Shown here piece by piece: positions 1 through 14,218 of a DNA stretch of 64,000 bases (positions are counted from its first letter, which is position 1; the number at the start of each line of letters is the position of its first letter). The notes beneath the pieces are model-generated. The model searched no databases. It was not told the origin of the DNA and saw only the letters and a list, made by a program, of their open reading frames with translations. Made by a program: the position numbers and the translations under genes. The DNA comes from Paramecium sonneborni (Eukaryota > Ciliophora > Oligohymenophorea > Peniculida > Parameciidae). The stretch is from NCBI GenBank assembly GCA_905182985.1, contig CAJJDN010000110.1, positions 315,692-379,691 of the forward strand. Reading direction: 5' to 3'.

Positions 1-2891
1 TTCCACTATTGTTAACTTCATTATTAGAATGAATGGCAATATTTTACTACTAATTTTAATGTTTCTTATTTGTATCTAAAAAATAAGAATTTTCTATATT
101 TGAAATCATACCTGGAGAAGGTGGTATATTTTAGAAATAGGTTAACCTCCTGGATGCTTCTAATTATTGTTAAATCTATTTTTTTTCTTATTAAACCTTT
201 TTGGTTTCTATTTTGGATTTTTATTTAATAGATTAAACTTTTTCCGAAGATTCCTTAATAATTGTAATTTATTCAGCTATTAATTTATCTAAATTCTTTG
301 AATGTTTAACTAATTATTAGGCTCTATCTTCATTATAATCCTAATTCTACAAACACAATTTCCAGACTATATTCATTCTTTTCATTTCTAATTATACAAT
401 TGATAAATTTTCTTATTATTTTTTTAAATCTTCTTAAAGACATTTATTGTTTTCTAAAGTTTTCTATGTCTCACCATTGACTTCATCAGGATACATATTC
501 TATCTAATAGTTGTATAATCTTTTAGTCTATTTTTTAACAACTAACTAATGTTAGTCAATAATAAAGTTACTTTTGATACATAATTTAATCTAATTTTTT
601 TTAAAATTAAATTTTTTATAAACTAGGCAATGATATTTTCTTAAAACTTCTTTCTGTTTTATTGTGTTCAGAATCAGCTCTAGTTTTTAAAATATTTAGA
701 TTTCTAGTTGAATCTAAAGGACTAAATTATCTCATTCGGATACTGGAATTAATAGAAGGTAGTTTAGATGCTGAAAAAGGTAAATAAAAATGCAATTACA
801 ATTATGATCTTTCATTTATTTGGTTTATTTGGCAATTAAAGCCAATTTTATAGCTTTTTAATTGATTTATAATTCTTCACTCATAGGTATATTATTTGTA
901 TTATAATAATCCATTAATTTTGAATAATTATTTTTTTAAGTCAATGCTAACCAAGGAAATTATACCCAAATCCATCTTTTATAATAATAATTTTATTGAT
1001 TCCTTGTATTGGTAATTATTTTATCCAATATATGTTCTTATTTGGTATTTATGTATTCCTAAACTAAATTTTAATCAAATTGATTTATATAATAATTAAT
1101 AAAGAAATCTCTATTGGCTTTGATATCCATATTCAAAGATTCAATATTTCCTTATTATTAAGGAAAATACTCTTCGTTCATTTATTTTGTTTTCTTTTTT
1201 GCTATCATTTAAAGTTATTTTAATTCATTGTATAAACCAATTTCATCAAATTCAATAGATTATCCTCTTAACTCTGGATGTTTATAAGGTGGAGTATGAT
1301 CACTTAATAATAAAATATAATACTTTTCAAAATTACTGAATTCTCTTAAAAATCTACAAATTTATAACATTATATAAAATAAACCTTCATTTGTTGGTTT
1401 GTAAAGTGCTTGAAAATTTTCAATTGCTTTATTGTATTCCATTACTAAATCATATCCATTTTGTTCCAAAGTTTCCCATAAATGACATAATTCAAATTTA
1501 TGATTTGGACTACACATCATTAGAAAATTCTCAACATTTATAAGAACCTCTTTTAATTTAAAATATCTTTTTGTTCTTGTATATTGATAAATTAATTCTT
1601 CTAATTTTCTTATATTGTTTTAAGAATGTTCCATTATTGTAATGAATTAATGATACAATTATTTATTTGATGGTAAGTATTAAATCAAAGCATTTTTAAA
1701 TGATATGCTTTAAATGTAATAAATTTAAGATTTTTCCATTAAAAATATTTTAAAGAATTCATGAATATTGAATACATGTTCTTTTTCACAACCACAAATA
1801 TAAACAATTTCATCCAATGAAATTCCTTTAAAAACAAATGTAAGTACTGTTAATATTGATATATAATGATTTTCTGGAAAATATTTCAAAAATGATTTTA
1901 TCAATATAGTAAAAAAATCAACATCAGTTTTGATATCTAAAGTTGAAAATATAATTAATACTTTCTATTTATGAAATTGATTCTTTGATTACATCTTAAT
2001 AATCTTCATTTTTATTAGTTAGAATGAGTTCAAAACACTTACAAAAATAAGCTTAATCTGCCAAATTTTATGGTATTTTACGATATACTTTCTGATTTAT
2101 AAACAATATATAAAATACATAAAGACGATCCTAAATTAATAGTCTGTCAAGAAATTCTTCTTTGGTTTAATCTCTATTTTATTATGTAAATTATGCTTTT
2201 ACATTTAAATGATAGTTCCTCCTTAACTACAATACTATTCATAAGCTTTTGAATCAGTTCTCCCTGTAACAATTAACTTTTAAAATTTGAATTAAAAAAG
2301 TACTTTAACATTTTCAGGTAGAATTCGAGGCAACCAATAGGATGCTCTAACTTCACCATTTTAATCACGGAATTTATCAATTCCTTAAAATATCAATATT
2401 AACTAATTTAGATATTTTTGAATTATACTCTTTTATAAACACATTTTGTATCACTGAATACTTGATTTTATAATTCTCGACTATAAAATTCTAACCAATA
2501 TTGAAAGAACTATTTCAATTTTTCACCTTCAATTTCTACTTTTTAAGAAATATTGAATATTGTCTTTAATTATGATTATTATTATTACCTTCAATTTAGA
2601 TAAAACATAAAAAATAGCATATTAGTAATTCTAATTCTCATGTTCTACAAAATAAGGAATGATTATATCTTTCTATTTGAATGTATTTAATATTTTTACA
2701 TTAAGACCTTTCATCCAATAGGAAATCAAACATTAAATGTCATTTCCATCTTCTTCACAAATGAATAATGCTTTATTTTGTTTCTATTTGTATAACCATT
2801 CTTCTATCTTAAACTTAAATTAATCTAGACCATCAGGTATTGGATGTTTTAAACAACTTTCTACAATTAAATCTGATTTGCTTTCAAGCAT
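1..2891 (-). CDS. STAND/NACHT-like NTPase with C-terminal coiled coil, 3' end off window
   Basis: The start is the ATG at 2891. The frame continues with tiny introns to the left edge, so the C terminus is missing. Residues ~30-90 have the layout of a NACHT/STAND P-loop region (hydrophobic strand, loop, then a segment ending in a PYFVE-like strand). A Walker-B-like strand follows (LILIFQGIDKF), then WLPRILPENVKV and an R-T-D sensor-like motif (VTGRTDS), and then a winged-helix and helical arm as in NPHP3/TEP1-type proteins. The tail (about 1-700) is glutamine- and lysine-rich coiled coil. The P-loop reads EEDGNDIQC, lacking the GK[S/T] signature, and the Walker B Asp is Gln, so ATP hydrolysis is doubtful. 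Introns inferred include a 29-nt and a 26-nt GT...AG. The gene is divergent from the CCDC81-like gene across 130 bp. Family assignment is by motif layout only. Confidence 0.6.
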
Positions 2892-3021
2892 TATAAATAA
2901 TTATTAAATTATATATATAAGTTCAACTAATTTACTAAACTTTACATTTAAAGTCATACATTCACTTTAAGTACTTATCCTATTATTCATTATTAAAAAA
3001 TAATATTAATTGTTTTTTAAC

Positions 3022-4072
3022 ATGAATTTAGATGATATTTATAATTGGTAAACTCTTTATCTCTAATATACGTTCTTAGGATTCTGAAACATCAAAATAA
3101 TTATCCTGGAAAACACTAGGATTCTTAACCAAGAACTGTTCCATCATATAAACCATTAGAACCAAAAGCATAAGTAATTTTCAATCTTTACTTTTTTAGT
3201 TTCATATTGTTATTAAGGCTACTGCTGAATATATTAAAGAGAAAATGCTCAATGGAAATGTAAATATTAATTATATACTTTAAAAGGGTGTTAATCTAAA
3301 AGAATTTGGAGCATTTACAATCGAAATTATTTCAGATTATGTTAAACCATTATAGCATTCAGGCTTTAAAATGACTGAAGATTTAGACATCTAAAGAGCA
3401 GATCGTAAACATGTGCACACAATTAGGTATTTTTGCCTTATAATTTAGACCATGTTTTATTCCAGATAATCAATTCAAATACTTTTTATAGAGATATCCT
3501 GGAAAAGAAGAGGTTAGTAAGCCTTAGAGTCAACATTCAGTATATTAAAAGGGATTTGGAATGAATTTTTGTAATTCAGGACCGATTGCTGCATCATGGT
3601 AATAATAGTTGTCTTCATTATATAGTTATTTAGGAAAAGATGTTGTATAATCTATTCACTATTCTTTAATTAAAGCTATTTAAGATTTAACTAGATTAGG
3701 ACATGATTTGCATATTGATTTTGGGTTTATTAAAATCAATGTGCTAAACAAAGATCTTAAATATAAATATGAATAATCATTTATTAATAAATTGAATCAG
3801 ACTGATTACGAATTAAAAGTAATAAACTCACTCATTGTTTGTAGATGCGTAAGTCAGATATGGCTACATCTCAACATTGGAGGACTACTTAAGAAGAGAA
3901 ATGGTCTAAAAGTACTCTAAACCATTTACTTACTAAACCAAATCCAAATTAAGTTTAAGATAATTATGAGAAATCTATGGCTCTTAAAATTATGTCATTA
4001 GATCTCAATACTGCAGAATAAACTAATTATAGTAAAAACTAAAAAATTAAGTTACCAATAATAACTAAATGA
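3022..4072 (+). CDS. CCDC81-like protein with HU-type domains
   Basis: The frame begins at ATG 3022 and ends at TGA 4070-4072, with about five inferred introns of 22-32 nt (for example GTAAACTC...TTCTTAG near 3049). The N-terminal third carries GVNLKEFGAFTIEI, the strand-turn of the bacterial HU-like domain found in CCDC81. A second module follows with the pattern GPIAAS-CYLGKDVVQSIHYSLI and a HIDFGFIKINVLNKD strand pair, again as in CCDC81 HU domain 2. The C terminus is basic and Q/N-rich. CCDC81 homologues associate with centrosomes, basal bodies and cilia, and in ciliates the family is expanded. That role is inferred from the family. The stop lies 31 bp from the convergent kinesin stop. 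Confidence 0.7.
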
Positions 4073-4103
4073 ATTAAAATATAAAAAATAAAATCAAAAT
4101 ATT

Positions 4104-6361
4104 TCATATTTAAATGTTGTTTTCAATGCAAGCCATATATAAATGATGAGAAAACTATTACAGTTCTTGTTTTTATTTTGATACTAAGAAATATTATATA
4201 CATATTACTTTAATCCAAATTTTTCATATACTTATTTAATTCTTTCTCATATATCTAATTTCTTTATTCTTATCTAAATAAATTCCTTTTAAGTTCATCC
4301 TTAGTTGGACTCTAATATAATCTCTAACGTTTTTTTATTAAAGATTCTTATTTATTTGATTTTTCTGAATTCATTCTCCATACACTAAATTAATATTAAT
4401 CTTTTTATACTTCTCTTTTTTATCATCATTCGAAACTTCACTTAACTTTTCTTATAATTCAAAAATTGATTTGTGAAGTACAAAATTAGCTCTCTCCAAT
4501 TCAGTATATTCTTGTTCTTTCTTATCTAAGAAATTACGTAAAATCATATTCTATTTAGTTTATTCGATTAATTAAGTTTAAAGAGTAGCTATTTATATTA
4601 ATATAATATTACTTAAGAGAGTCAGCGTTTCTAAATATTAATTAGTTTTTTAAAGACTTTTCTATAACCATGTTTTTGTTTCTTTTTGGTTTTCATTCTA
4701 AATATCCAAATCTTTATTTGATTAGAATTTTAATTTTTTTGCAGGTGTAAATTCTTTATTTTTTTTAATTCCAGACACCATATCTTTAACATCTTAGATT
4801 TCATATTAGAATTTATTCTTCATTTCTCCAATCTATTATTTTAGAGAAATATTTTCTTATTCTAATACTTTAATTTATTAATCAGCTTCACAACTATCTG
4901 TTTAAGTTATACATTCAACCATAAGCTTTGGGTTTAAGACACCTTTTGTTTCAACAATATTTCTAAAATAATTCAAATAATTAGAATTTTCATTTGATGT
5001 AGTAATTAATTCTTAATTGCATCTTTATAATTAGTTAATTTAATCTTAGAGACGTTATTTTTCAATATTTAATTCAGTAATAGTTTTTAATTAATCTTCT
5101 ATTAAAATATTCTTTTCCATAACTAATTCTTTAATTTATTTGATAGTATTTTATTCCTCTAAACTTTAATTTTTATATAATTCCAATTATGTTTATACTT
5201 CTTATAATTATGATTGATAGTTTTCAACCTATTCAATCATTTCATTGTATGCTTCACTTTAAAAATTATTACATTCTTAAATTTCATTTATATTAACAGT
5301 ATTTTTTAATGCACCAGCAGACATACCAAATCTCATAGTATTAATAGATTCTAAGTAATTTTCATTATTTTAACTAATAGTTAATAGCATAACAGTTAAA
5401 GAATTACCGTTTAAACTAGGTTTAAGTATTTTAGTAAGTTTAGAATCTCTAAAATTAACAAATTAATCCTTCTTATTTTCTTTAAGTTTAGAAACAACAT
5501 TTTAAAGTGCCAATAAACTTTTATTAATTAAGAATCCTTCTTTTCTTCTTAAACCTTCAGCTTAAGTTTTAGATAATCCTTCAGATCCAGCTAAGTCAAC
5601 CAAATGAAGTTGAGAGTTACGTATTATAAATGGAGGACATTTCTATCTTGTTTCAATAGAAATTTATAAGATAACATGAGATCTAGAAGAGTTATCATTC
5701 ATTTTAGTTTCTCCAAAATGTCTTTATTCTTCACCCAATTTACTTAAAAAATAAATTAATTTTGATACAAAATTTCTTCAAATTAATTTAAAGAATTGAT
5801 TGTTTCCCATTTGTATTCATTAGATGTGTTTGGTTTCATTTCTTATAGATCTTTAATTAAGAGATCATAAATATTTTCATTATAGATTTCTATATATGAT
5901 ATTTTTAAATTGCAATATGTATCAGTAATCTATAATTATGATTAATTAAAAACTTTATTGATTGATTAGAGTAGATAATCAATTGATAATTAAATAAGTC
6001 CTGGTTCTTTATTACTACCTTTCATAGTATATGTTTTTCCAGAACTTGTTTATCCATATGCACAAATGGAGCCATTATATCCTAAAAGACATTTTTACAC
6101 AATTGGTTGAACCATTTTTGTAAAGATATCTTTTGATGATGCAGATTCATCAAATACCTATTATTAATTGAATAGTTATACATTATCAAATGAAAAGCGC
6201 TCATTTGATTTTTTAACTATTACTGATTTTTCATTTACAATATTACATATTTTATCACTAGATTCTGTAGGTCTTAATCTCAAACCTACTAATACATTTT
6301 CAACATGTTGTTCATGGAATTTAGATTTTGTTTATTATTCTAAACCTTTTACGTTGCTCAT
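4104..6361 (-). CDS. Kinesin with N-terminal motor domain
   Basis: The ATG is at 6361 and the TGA at 4106-4104. The motor domain occupies roughly residues 20-350 and shows the P-loop GQTSSGKT, switch I NSSRSH, switch II DLAGSEG and the following INKSLLAL helix. The rest is glutamine-rich coiled coil, about 700 residues in total. An N-terminal motor predicts a plus-end-directed microtubule motor. The subfamily (CENP-E-like or another) cannot be fixed by eye. Introns are needed in the motor region, and two near the 3' end restore the frame (GTATAAAAAG...TTTAG and GTAATATG...CTTAG), giving a hydrophilic tail that would otherwise be lost. It shares a 72-bp divergent spacer with the DEAD-box gene. 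Confidence 0.88.
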
Positions 6362-6433
6362 TTTAAATTTAAATTTATATAAACACACTTGAATTTCAAA
6401 TAATTAACTTTACCATTAATTAAAAATATAAAA

Positions 6434-8126
6434 ATGAGTAGTTCAGAAATACAATCAGATTCTGAAGATCTAATATAAGGACATAAAGATTTTGATTTCT
6501 ATGCAGATCTCTTAAATCCTGCTGAAAGATTAAAAAAAAGAGTTTAAGAATAAACAGTGAATCTAATTAAAAAATCAGCTAAATCAATCAAATAAAATGA
6601 AAAGACATAAAAAAAATAAAAATAATTAATATAAAAGATAGAAAAAGAAGATTAATAGGAAAATGTTCAATATGATCCTAAAATTTTTGCAATCAATACT
6701 GATTTTTAATAATTGAAATTAAATAAAGCATTGGTTAAAGCTTGTTATGAATAAGGATATAAATATCCAACATAAATTTAAGCCTAAATAATTCCTTTAG
6801 TTTTAGCTGGAAAAGATGTTTTAGCAAGTTCTTGTACAGGATCTGGAAAGACTGCAGCATTTTTATTACCTTTAATGGAAAGATTTGGAAATACTAAAAG
6901 TTAAAAATATTCGAAAGCTCTAATTGTATTGCCAACGAGAGAATTAGCATTATAATGTTTTGAAATGTTTTAGAAGTTGAATCAATTTTCAAATTGTACA
7001 GCTGCTCTTGTAATTGGAGCAGTTCCTATATAATAATAAGAAGCAGAATTGAGAAGATATCCAGATATTATTATTGCTACTCCAGGAAGAATTGTGGATA
7101 TATTAAAAAATTCATTTAGTATTGATTTATCGAGGTATTTTATATTATTCAAATTATAGTATTGAAGTACTTGTTTTGGATGAAGCTGATAGATTAATGG
7201 AAATGGGATTTGAAGCAGAAATTAAAGAAATTCTATAATAAACGCCTAGAGATAGATAAACTGTTTTAATTAGTGCAACTCTAAAAGCCACAGTTAAATA
7301 ACTTTCTTTATTAGCTTTACATAAACCAGTTAAAGTTAGTGTAGATTTTGTTGGAGGATTAGCATATGGTTTAAAATAATATATACTTCGAATTAATTCT
7401 GATGATGAAAAAGATAGAGAAGCTACGTATAATATTATTTTATTTTATTAGACTTATTGCTTTATTGTAGAAAAAGTTTACAGATAAAACTATTATATTT
7501 GTTAGAACTAAACACGATTGTCATAGATTATCTATTATTTTAGGTTTATTAAATTTAAGTAGTTGTGAATTACATGGAAATTTAACTTAATAATAAAGAA
7601 TTTAAGCTTATGAAGATTTTAAAGTAATAAATATAATTTATTTTAGGAATCAAAGTATAAATTTTTATTAGCTACCGATCTTGCTGCTAGAGGTTTAGAT
7701 ATTGCTAATGTAAAGGCTGTGATTAATTATGAAATTCCATATGAAACTTCTAGATATATTCATAGAGTTGGTAGAACTGCCAGAATTGGAAATTAAGGTG
7801 TCTCTGTTACATTATGTTTATAAAAAGAAGTTAATAAATTTAAATAAATGATTAAAGAGTCCAAATAAAAATTATTTTAATTGAAATTTAATCTAGATTC
7901 AATCAATCAAATCAAATCAGATATTAAATCATTAGAATCAAAAATTAAAAAGATTATTAAAGAAGAAGTTTTTGAAAAAGAAATTTAAAAAACAGAAATT
8001 CTAGCCTAAAGAGCTTAAAATCTTATTCAACATAGAACAGAAATTATGAGAAAACCTAAAAAAGAATGGGTTCAATCAAATGAATAAAAGAAATTAAGAA
8101 ATCAAATTTAAAAAGATGATGATTGA
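6434..8126 (+). CDS. DDX27-like: DEAD-box RNA helicase, DDX27/Drs1-like
   Basis: The start is ATG 6434 and the TGA is 8124-8126. Motifs in order: Q motif region (YPTQIQAQIIP), motif [12 protein letters not shown], Ia PTRELA, Ib TPGR, II DEAD, III SAT, IV/V region [10 protein letters not shown] and [10 protein letters not shown]. The linker and the sequence around motif V ([12 protein letters not shown]) match the DDX27/Drs1 group of nucleolar helicases needed for large-subunit rRNA processing. The N-terminal ~90 residues and the C terminus are lysine/glutamine-rich. At least three introns of 23-25 nt are seen (for example after LSS and after EDFK). All catalytic motifs look intact. Subfamily assignment rests on motif context only. 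Confidence 0.9.
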
Positions 8127-8198
8127 TTTTTTTATTTGTTATTGTTTCAGTCAGATTAATATTATACCTTTTATATAAAGTTTAATTAGTTATTTATT

Positions 8199-11100
8199 TC
8201 ATTGATTTTGTGAATCATTACTAAAGTAACTTACATTTAAATTCTCTTTCACTTAATCATTAAGTCTACAATTCTCTTCCATTAAAGCTGAATTACTTTT
8301 TGTTAATCTATCAACCTATTCTTCTAATTATTTTACTATATTTAATTTAAGATTTACTTAATTTTTGCTATTCTAAAATTTCAACTCTATTTTATTCTAA
8401 TTCATTTTATAACTAAATTATGAATTCTTCTTTATTTTATGTTAACTAATTGCCATCTCCTTTTAATTAATCCTATAACATTTATATCTATTCTTCTAAC
8501 TTCTTGTTTTTTCTATTATTCTAATTTACTTAACTTTCTTTTATAGATATTTATTATGATTTTCTTAGAATCTCATTTTCAAGACTTTCAATCTTACTTT
8601 AATTTTCTAATATTTATTATTCATATTTTTAATTTTACTCCTTGAGCAAAAAAATCTCATCTTAATATTATTATATACGCTAATTAATTTCTTTCTCATT
8701 TTAATTCTCTAGTGAATCTTTGCTTAATTATTTTATCATTTTTAAATTCTTTATTATTTCATCTTATTCTTAAATTTGCTTTTTAAATTACTAATTTTAT
8801 TCTTATAATTCTTCCATCTGCTATTACAAATCTATATTTTTTGTTATTTATAATCTTATCTCATTATTTAATCTTTAATTTTATTATTCTAAACCTTGTT
8901 TCATCATTAGCTCTTCTTCTAATTTCTCAATTTATTATTAGTATTCATTTCTTTAAGATTGATTTTAAAATGGAACTGTACAAGTTCTTTCATCCTATTA
9001 AATCATCCTCTCTAATTTTGTATTTAATTGATTTATTTAAAAATAATCTGAGTTAGATATTTATTAAATTTACTCTTCATATTCTTCTTTTTATTTTTAA
9101 ATTACTTATTTTAATTAATTTATTTCTTATTTTAACCTTTTATTTTCTTAAACACTTTCCTATAAAGTCTGTTCAAATTATTAATATTATGATTATCTTT
9201 TTCTATCACTTTCATATAAATCTTAAGATTAATAATGATGTTATAAAATTAAGTCATTCTCTGTATTATATTTTGAATTGAAACTTTTATTTATAAGATA
9301 TGTCTCTGAACTTCTGTCTAAAGAAAATGATTTGTCCTATAATTCTTTTAAATCATCATTTAATTTGTTAATTTGCTGTAATAATCCATTATTTTATTAT
9401 GTCAATATTTTTATTTATTCTTGACACTTCTCTATCATTTGATTATTTTAATTTATAATTTATTCTTACTATACTATTTTATCATTTAATTCTGAATCAA
9501 AAGGTTTGCACTATGAATTATTCTTTGATCTAATTGGTGATTTTTCTCTACTTATACTTAAAATCTATAATTCCATTTAAGCAAATTATTCTTGTAAATC
9601 TTCAAATTATTGATGTAACTTATTTTTCTCTAAAAATTCTTTATTCAATTATTAATTTAAATTAGGAATAATTTCATTTTAATATTTATTGTTTTACAAA
9701 TTTAATTAACTTATTTAATTATTCAAAATATTTATTTATTGATCTTTTTTCTAAATTTAATCTTCAAGATTTTTAACTTTGATATTCAATTACTATATTT
9801 CATTTTCTTTATTTGAAATTTATACTGTTAGTTCTGTAATCTTCTTTTTTTAACTTATATTTTTTTACTACTCATTATCAAATTCCTTACTCAAATACTA
9901 ATTGTCCTATTAAGACTATTTTATTTATTGCTCTTTTTCTTTAAGTAATATTTATAATTCTTATTTATATTATTCACTAGTATGTAATTTAATTTCGAAC
10001 TCATCTTTTTTCTTCTCTAATATTTCATAATTGCTTTTTAAATTTTCAACAAGTTTTTGATATTATTCACATTGTATATTTAATTTAGTTTTTTCTTATT
10101 CAATTAATTACAATTTTCTTAAAGATTCATTGAATTCTTTATCTTTTCCATTTTATTAGAGATTAGAAAAATCTTGCATTTTAGCATTTAATAATTAATA
10201 TTCTCTTTAAAGTCTATCGAATTCAACTTACAATTAAATTTTCAATTTTGTAATTGTTTTATTGCTCTAAATTTAATCATCTAAATCTAATTATAAATCA
10301 TCCATTTATTTTTGTTATTTTAAAATAATATCAGATAATTCAGAATTTTCTTAAATCAATTCTTATTTTGTTTCTTTAATTTAAACTAATTCATTTTCTA
10401 AAACTGATAGTTTTTCATTTTATTTCTAAACTTGTTCTTTTTTCATTTTTTCTACTTATTATTAACTTAATATAAATTCTCTTTTATAAAATTCAGCATC
10501 TTCCATAGTGATTTATAATTTAGATTTAATTAATTACATTTCTTTTTAATAATAAACAACTTCATCTTCCAATTTAATCAATTTAGAATTTTCTTGTTAC
10601 TAAATTGTTTATTATTATGAATATAATAGTTATTATTATGAATGTTCAAGATTTTAAATCTAATTTCTTAATGTTTGTATTACAATTTATAATTCTTGAT
10701 TTTCATTTTCTTTCACATCAATATGAGATTAAGAAAATGAATGAGACATGGTAGCCATTTTTAATTCTTATAATTCAAAATTTAAATTATTCAATTATAA
10801 AGCAAGTTTTTTATTCTATTAAATTAATTATTCCACTTAATTAGATTTCATAAACAAATCTTCCTCTTTCTATTAATATATTAAATCCTTTTTTCTTATA
10901 TCTTCAGATAATCTACTAATTTGGAGATCTTTATCTTTTAACTAATCGACTAATTTATTTATTTATGTTTCAAACCGAGATTTTATTGAATTATGAACTT
11001 CATTAATATTTTTATTTTCTAATCCTAATTTAGTAATAACTTATTATAAATCTTCCATATTATTTTGACTGTTGTTTTAGATAACTTTTAATTAATGAGT

Positions 11101-14100
11101 TTTTTCTGCTAATTAATTTTTCAATTAAGTAATTTCATTTTCCTAATTTTAATTTAATTTTTTTTCAGACGAATTCATTATCACTTACTCAGAAACCTAT
11201 TTAGAAAAAACAGTTTCTCTTGTTAATTTACTATTTTCAAGTTAAAGATCAGATAACTAAGTTTAAAATCTTCTAACTTCTGTATCATATTATTATTAAA
11301 TCTTTTAAATCTATTAATTTAACTGTCTATTTTCATTTTCTAATTTAAAAATTTCTTATTATTTTTAAGAAATATGATCATCAAATTTATTATCTTTAAA
11401 AGTAATCTTATTTCTACTTTCATTTAATGAAATATTTTATATTTATTAATTTAACTTATTTATTTCATTTTATAATAATATTAATTATCTTGAATGCTAT
11501 TCTTAATTTGATATCAATTATTAATTTAAAAAATCTTTCTCTTTTTATAAAGATTAAATTTACTCTTAAAACTTAATTTAATCTTCACCTTTCTATTGCT
11601 CTTATCTAATTTCTAATTTTAATTATTGATTTTCATTTACAAGAAGTTCTTTCTAATTTTCTAATAATTTATACTCTTTTGCTTCATAGACTTTTGATCC
11701 TAACACACTTTCACTAATAGATAGATTACTTTGATTCAAATCTTTAAATACATTATGTTGTGTTTGTAATCTTACTATTTCTTCAGTTAAATTTTTATTT
11801 TATGATTATAATTGTTATATTTGAATGCTAAATTATCTTTCAGCACTTTAAGGAAACAATTTAAGAGTACGATTCTCTTCCTGTAATTACAACTATTTTT
11901 ACTTTAATTCAAAAATAGAATTTTCCAATTATTTAATTTTTCCATTTAAGTATTCCTTATCTTATAATAATGCTTAATAATCATCTCTTAATTGGATATT
12001 TTCTCTCATCAAATTATCTTTGGTCTTTTAATAATCATCAATTTAATTTTTAAGGAGTTTTATTTCATTATTATCTTAATAATTATATTCAATATCTCGA
12101 ATTTAATTTTTATATTTTATAATTTCTTACTCTTACAATTTTATTTTATCCAATTATTAAGCATCTCTTTACATCTGAAATTCTAATTTAGATTGAATTT
12201 CTTCATTCTTTCTTTTTAAAATACTCAACTATTATTCTAATTCTTTATATTAATCATTATTAAATATTTTAGAATTAAACAAATTTTCAGAAAAAGATTT
12301 AGATGAATTTATATCTGCTAAATTTTTTATTTGTTCAGCCAAATGTGTATTCTCTTCAACTAATCTCTTATTTTATTTAATTAATTAATCAAATTATTTT
12401 TTATTTTGATTGGCATCTTATAATTCAGTAGTTAATTTTTCTATTTTCTTTTTCATTTTTTAAATTTCCAAATTATGTATCTATTACATTCTTTCAATTT
12501 ATTATTCCAATTAATTATTTACAACATTTTCTTGAATTTATGAATCTTTCATTGATGCATTTAAAACAGATGAATAATCAAACTTCTCTCTTAATTATCT
12601 GATTTCTTCAAATAGTTTTAAATTTTCTTCTAAATAACGTTTATTAGCCTCAGTTAATTTTTATATTTGCAAATCTTTATCTGGTTGTTATTTTTATAAT
12701 TTTGGCTATTTTTTCTTAGATAACTCTTCTTCTAATATTGATATTTTCTTTTATAAATATTAATTCTCCTATTCTAATTACTCAATTTTAGTTTTCATAA
12801 CAGGATCCTCCATCATTGACATAGACATGCTTATTCTACTCATATTTTTCATCATTTCTAATTCTAATTATAATTCCTTTATTTTATTTGTAGATGTAGC
12901 TATTTCTTACATCAATTTTTAATTAATCAATAACAACTTTTCCCTCTCTTAATCATTATTTTAACTTGTTCTTGAAGATATACCAAACTTTTAATATTTA
13001 TTGAGCTCATCTTATAATTTAAATTTCTCATTATTGCATTCTTAAAGCATCTCTTAATATTGTTTAACCTTCAAATCATCTAAGAATTAAGATTATGATA
13101 GTGATTTTTCACATTTATCATTCTTTTCATTCAAAGCCATTGTCAACCTAGCATTCTGATTCATTAAATCATTTTCTCTCTATTTTAATTAATAGACTTC
13201 ATTTTTTAATGATTGAATTAATCGATCCATACTGTCTAATTAGTCTTTAGATCCAAAATTAGATCTGTTATTCATTTCTATCGATATAAATATACTATTT
13301 ATTACCTAAATCTTTATTATCTTTATTTAACTTATCAATTTATTGCTGAAGTTTTTACTTTTCATTTTATAATTGAACAACTTCTTATTTTAATTGGTTT
13401 ATTTAAATTTGATTGTTTGTTCTTAAGTCTTAACTGCTGGCCATCATTAAATTAGATTGAATTGGCTCAAATTTCTTAATTGCCATAACTGATTTCTCAT
13501 TTATTAATTACACTAATTGAGAATTGAGCAATGATTAAAAATTGATTTACTTCTAATTTAATTTCCCTATATTGTAAGCTATAAATTTCAAATGTACTCT
13601 TTTCAATGATTACATTGAAATGAAAAATGCACAAAACGCATCTAAATATTTACTTGGTTGATACCTTTGTCATCTTTAGTTTTAAATTTCATGATTTGAT
13701 TGTTGAATTGAACTTGAAGTTAATTCTAATGAGGAAGAATGCATTGATCTGCATATTAAATTTTTAGTTATGTTGTACTATTTTCTAAAAAGTCTAATGA
13801 AAATATCCAATTTTAATCGTTACAATTAATTTGTTATCTAACATAATTAGCTCTAAAGATACTTCATATTATTATGATATAATTAGGAGAGTTTATTCTC
13901 TAATGAGGTAGAAATTTGAATTTTTTGGAATTCAATGGTAGCCTATCCTTCATAGCCTGATTCAAAAGGCTGTACGATAGCTTCAATTTTATAACCAATA
14001 TCAAATATAGTACAAGGATATATATTGCCTTGAGTGTCAATTTTGATGCGTTCATTATCTAATTTTTTGAACCATTAAAATTTGCATCCTAAAGGTATTT

Positions 14101-14209
14101 GATTGATTTTAGAGGAGAAAGCATTGATGGTAATATTGGTTGTTTCATTTAACTATGATGCTTAGATTTCTAGATGATAGTTAAAGTTCCCCTTAATTTA
14201 ATAATTCAT
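8199..14209 (-). CDS. Very long coiled-coil protein with N-terminal beta-rich domain
   Basis: The ATG is at 14209 and the TGA at 8201-8199, giving roughly 1,950 residues after removing small introns. Residues 1-~170 form a non-coiled domain (features: ITINAFSSKINQIPLG, CKFQWFKKLD, GYEGQATIEFQKI), followed by FCAFFISMQSLKRVHLKFIAYN. The exons here are joined by GTATCTTT...TTAG (25 nt) and GTATCAACC...TTTAG (23 nt). Nearly everything after is heptad-like, Q/E/K/L-rich coiled coil to the end. This architecture is common for ciliate basal-body, cortex or Golgi tether proteins, but I recognise no specific family. I followed the first and last kilobase closely. The middle was sampled, so undetected introns there are likely. 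Confidence 0.7.
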
Positions 14210-14218
14210 TTTAAATAA

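Noticed and set aside
6168..6392. 74-codon standard-code + frame
   Set aside because: It is antisense to the start of the kinesin motor domain, whose minus-strand frame shows the real motifs.
8841..9056. 71-codon hydrophobic + frame
   Set aside because: It is antisense to the coiled-coil gene. Leucine/isoleucine-rich translation is the usual shadow of Q/K/N-rich AT codons.
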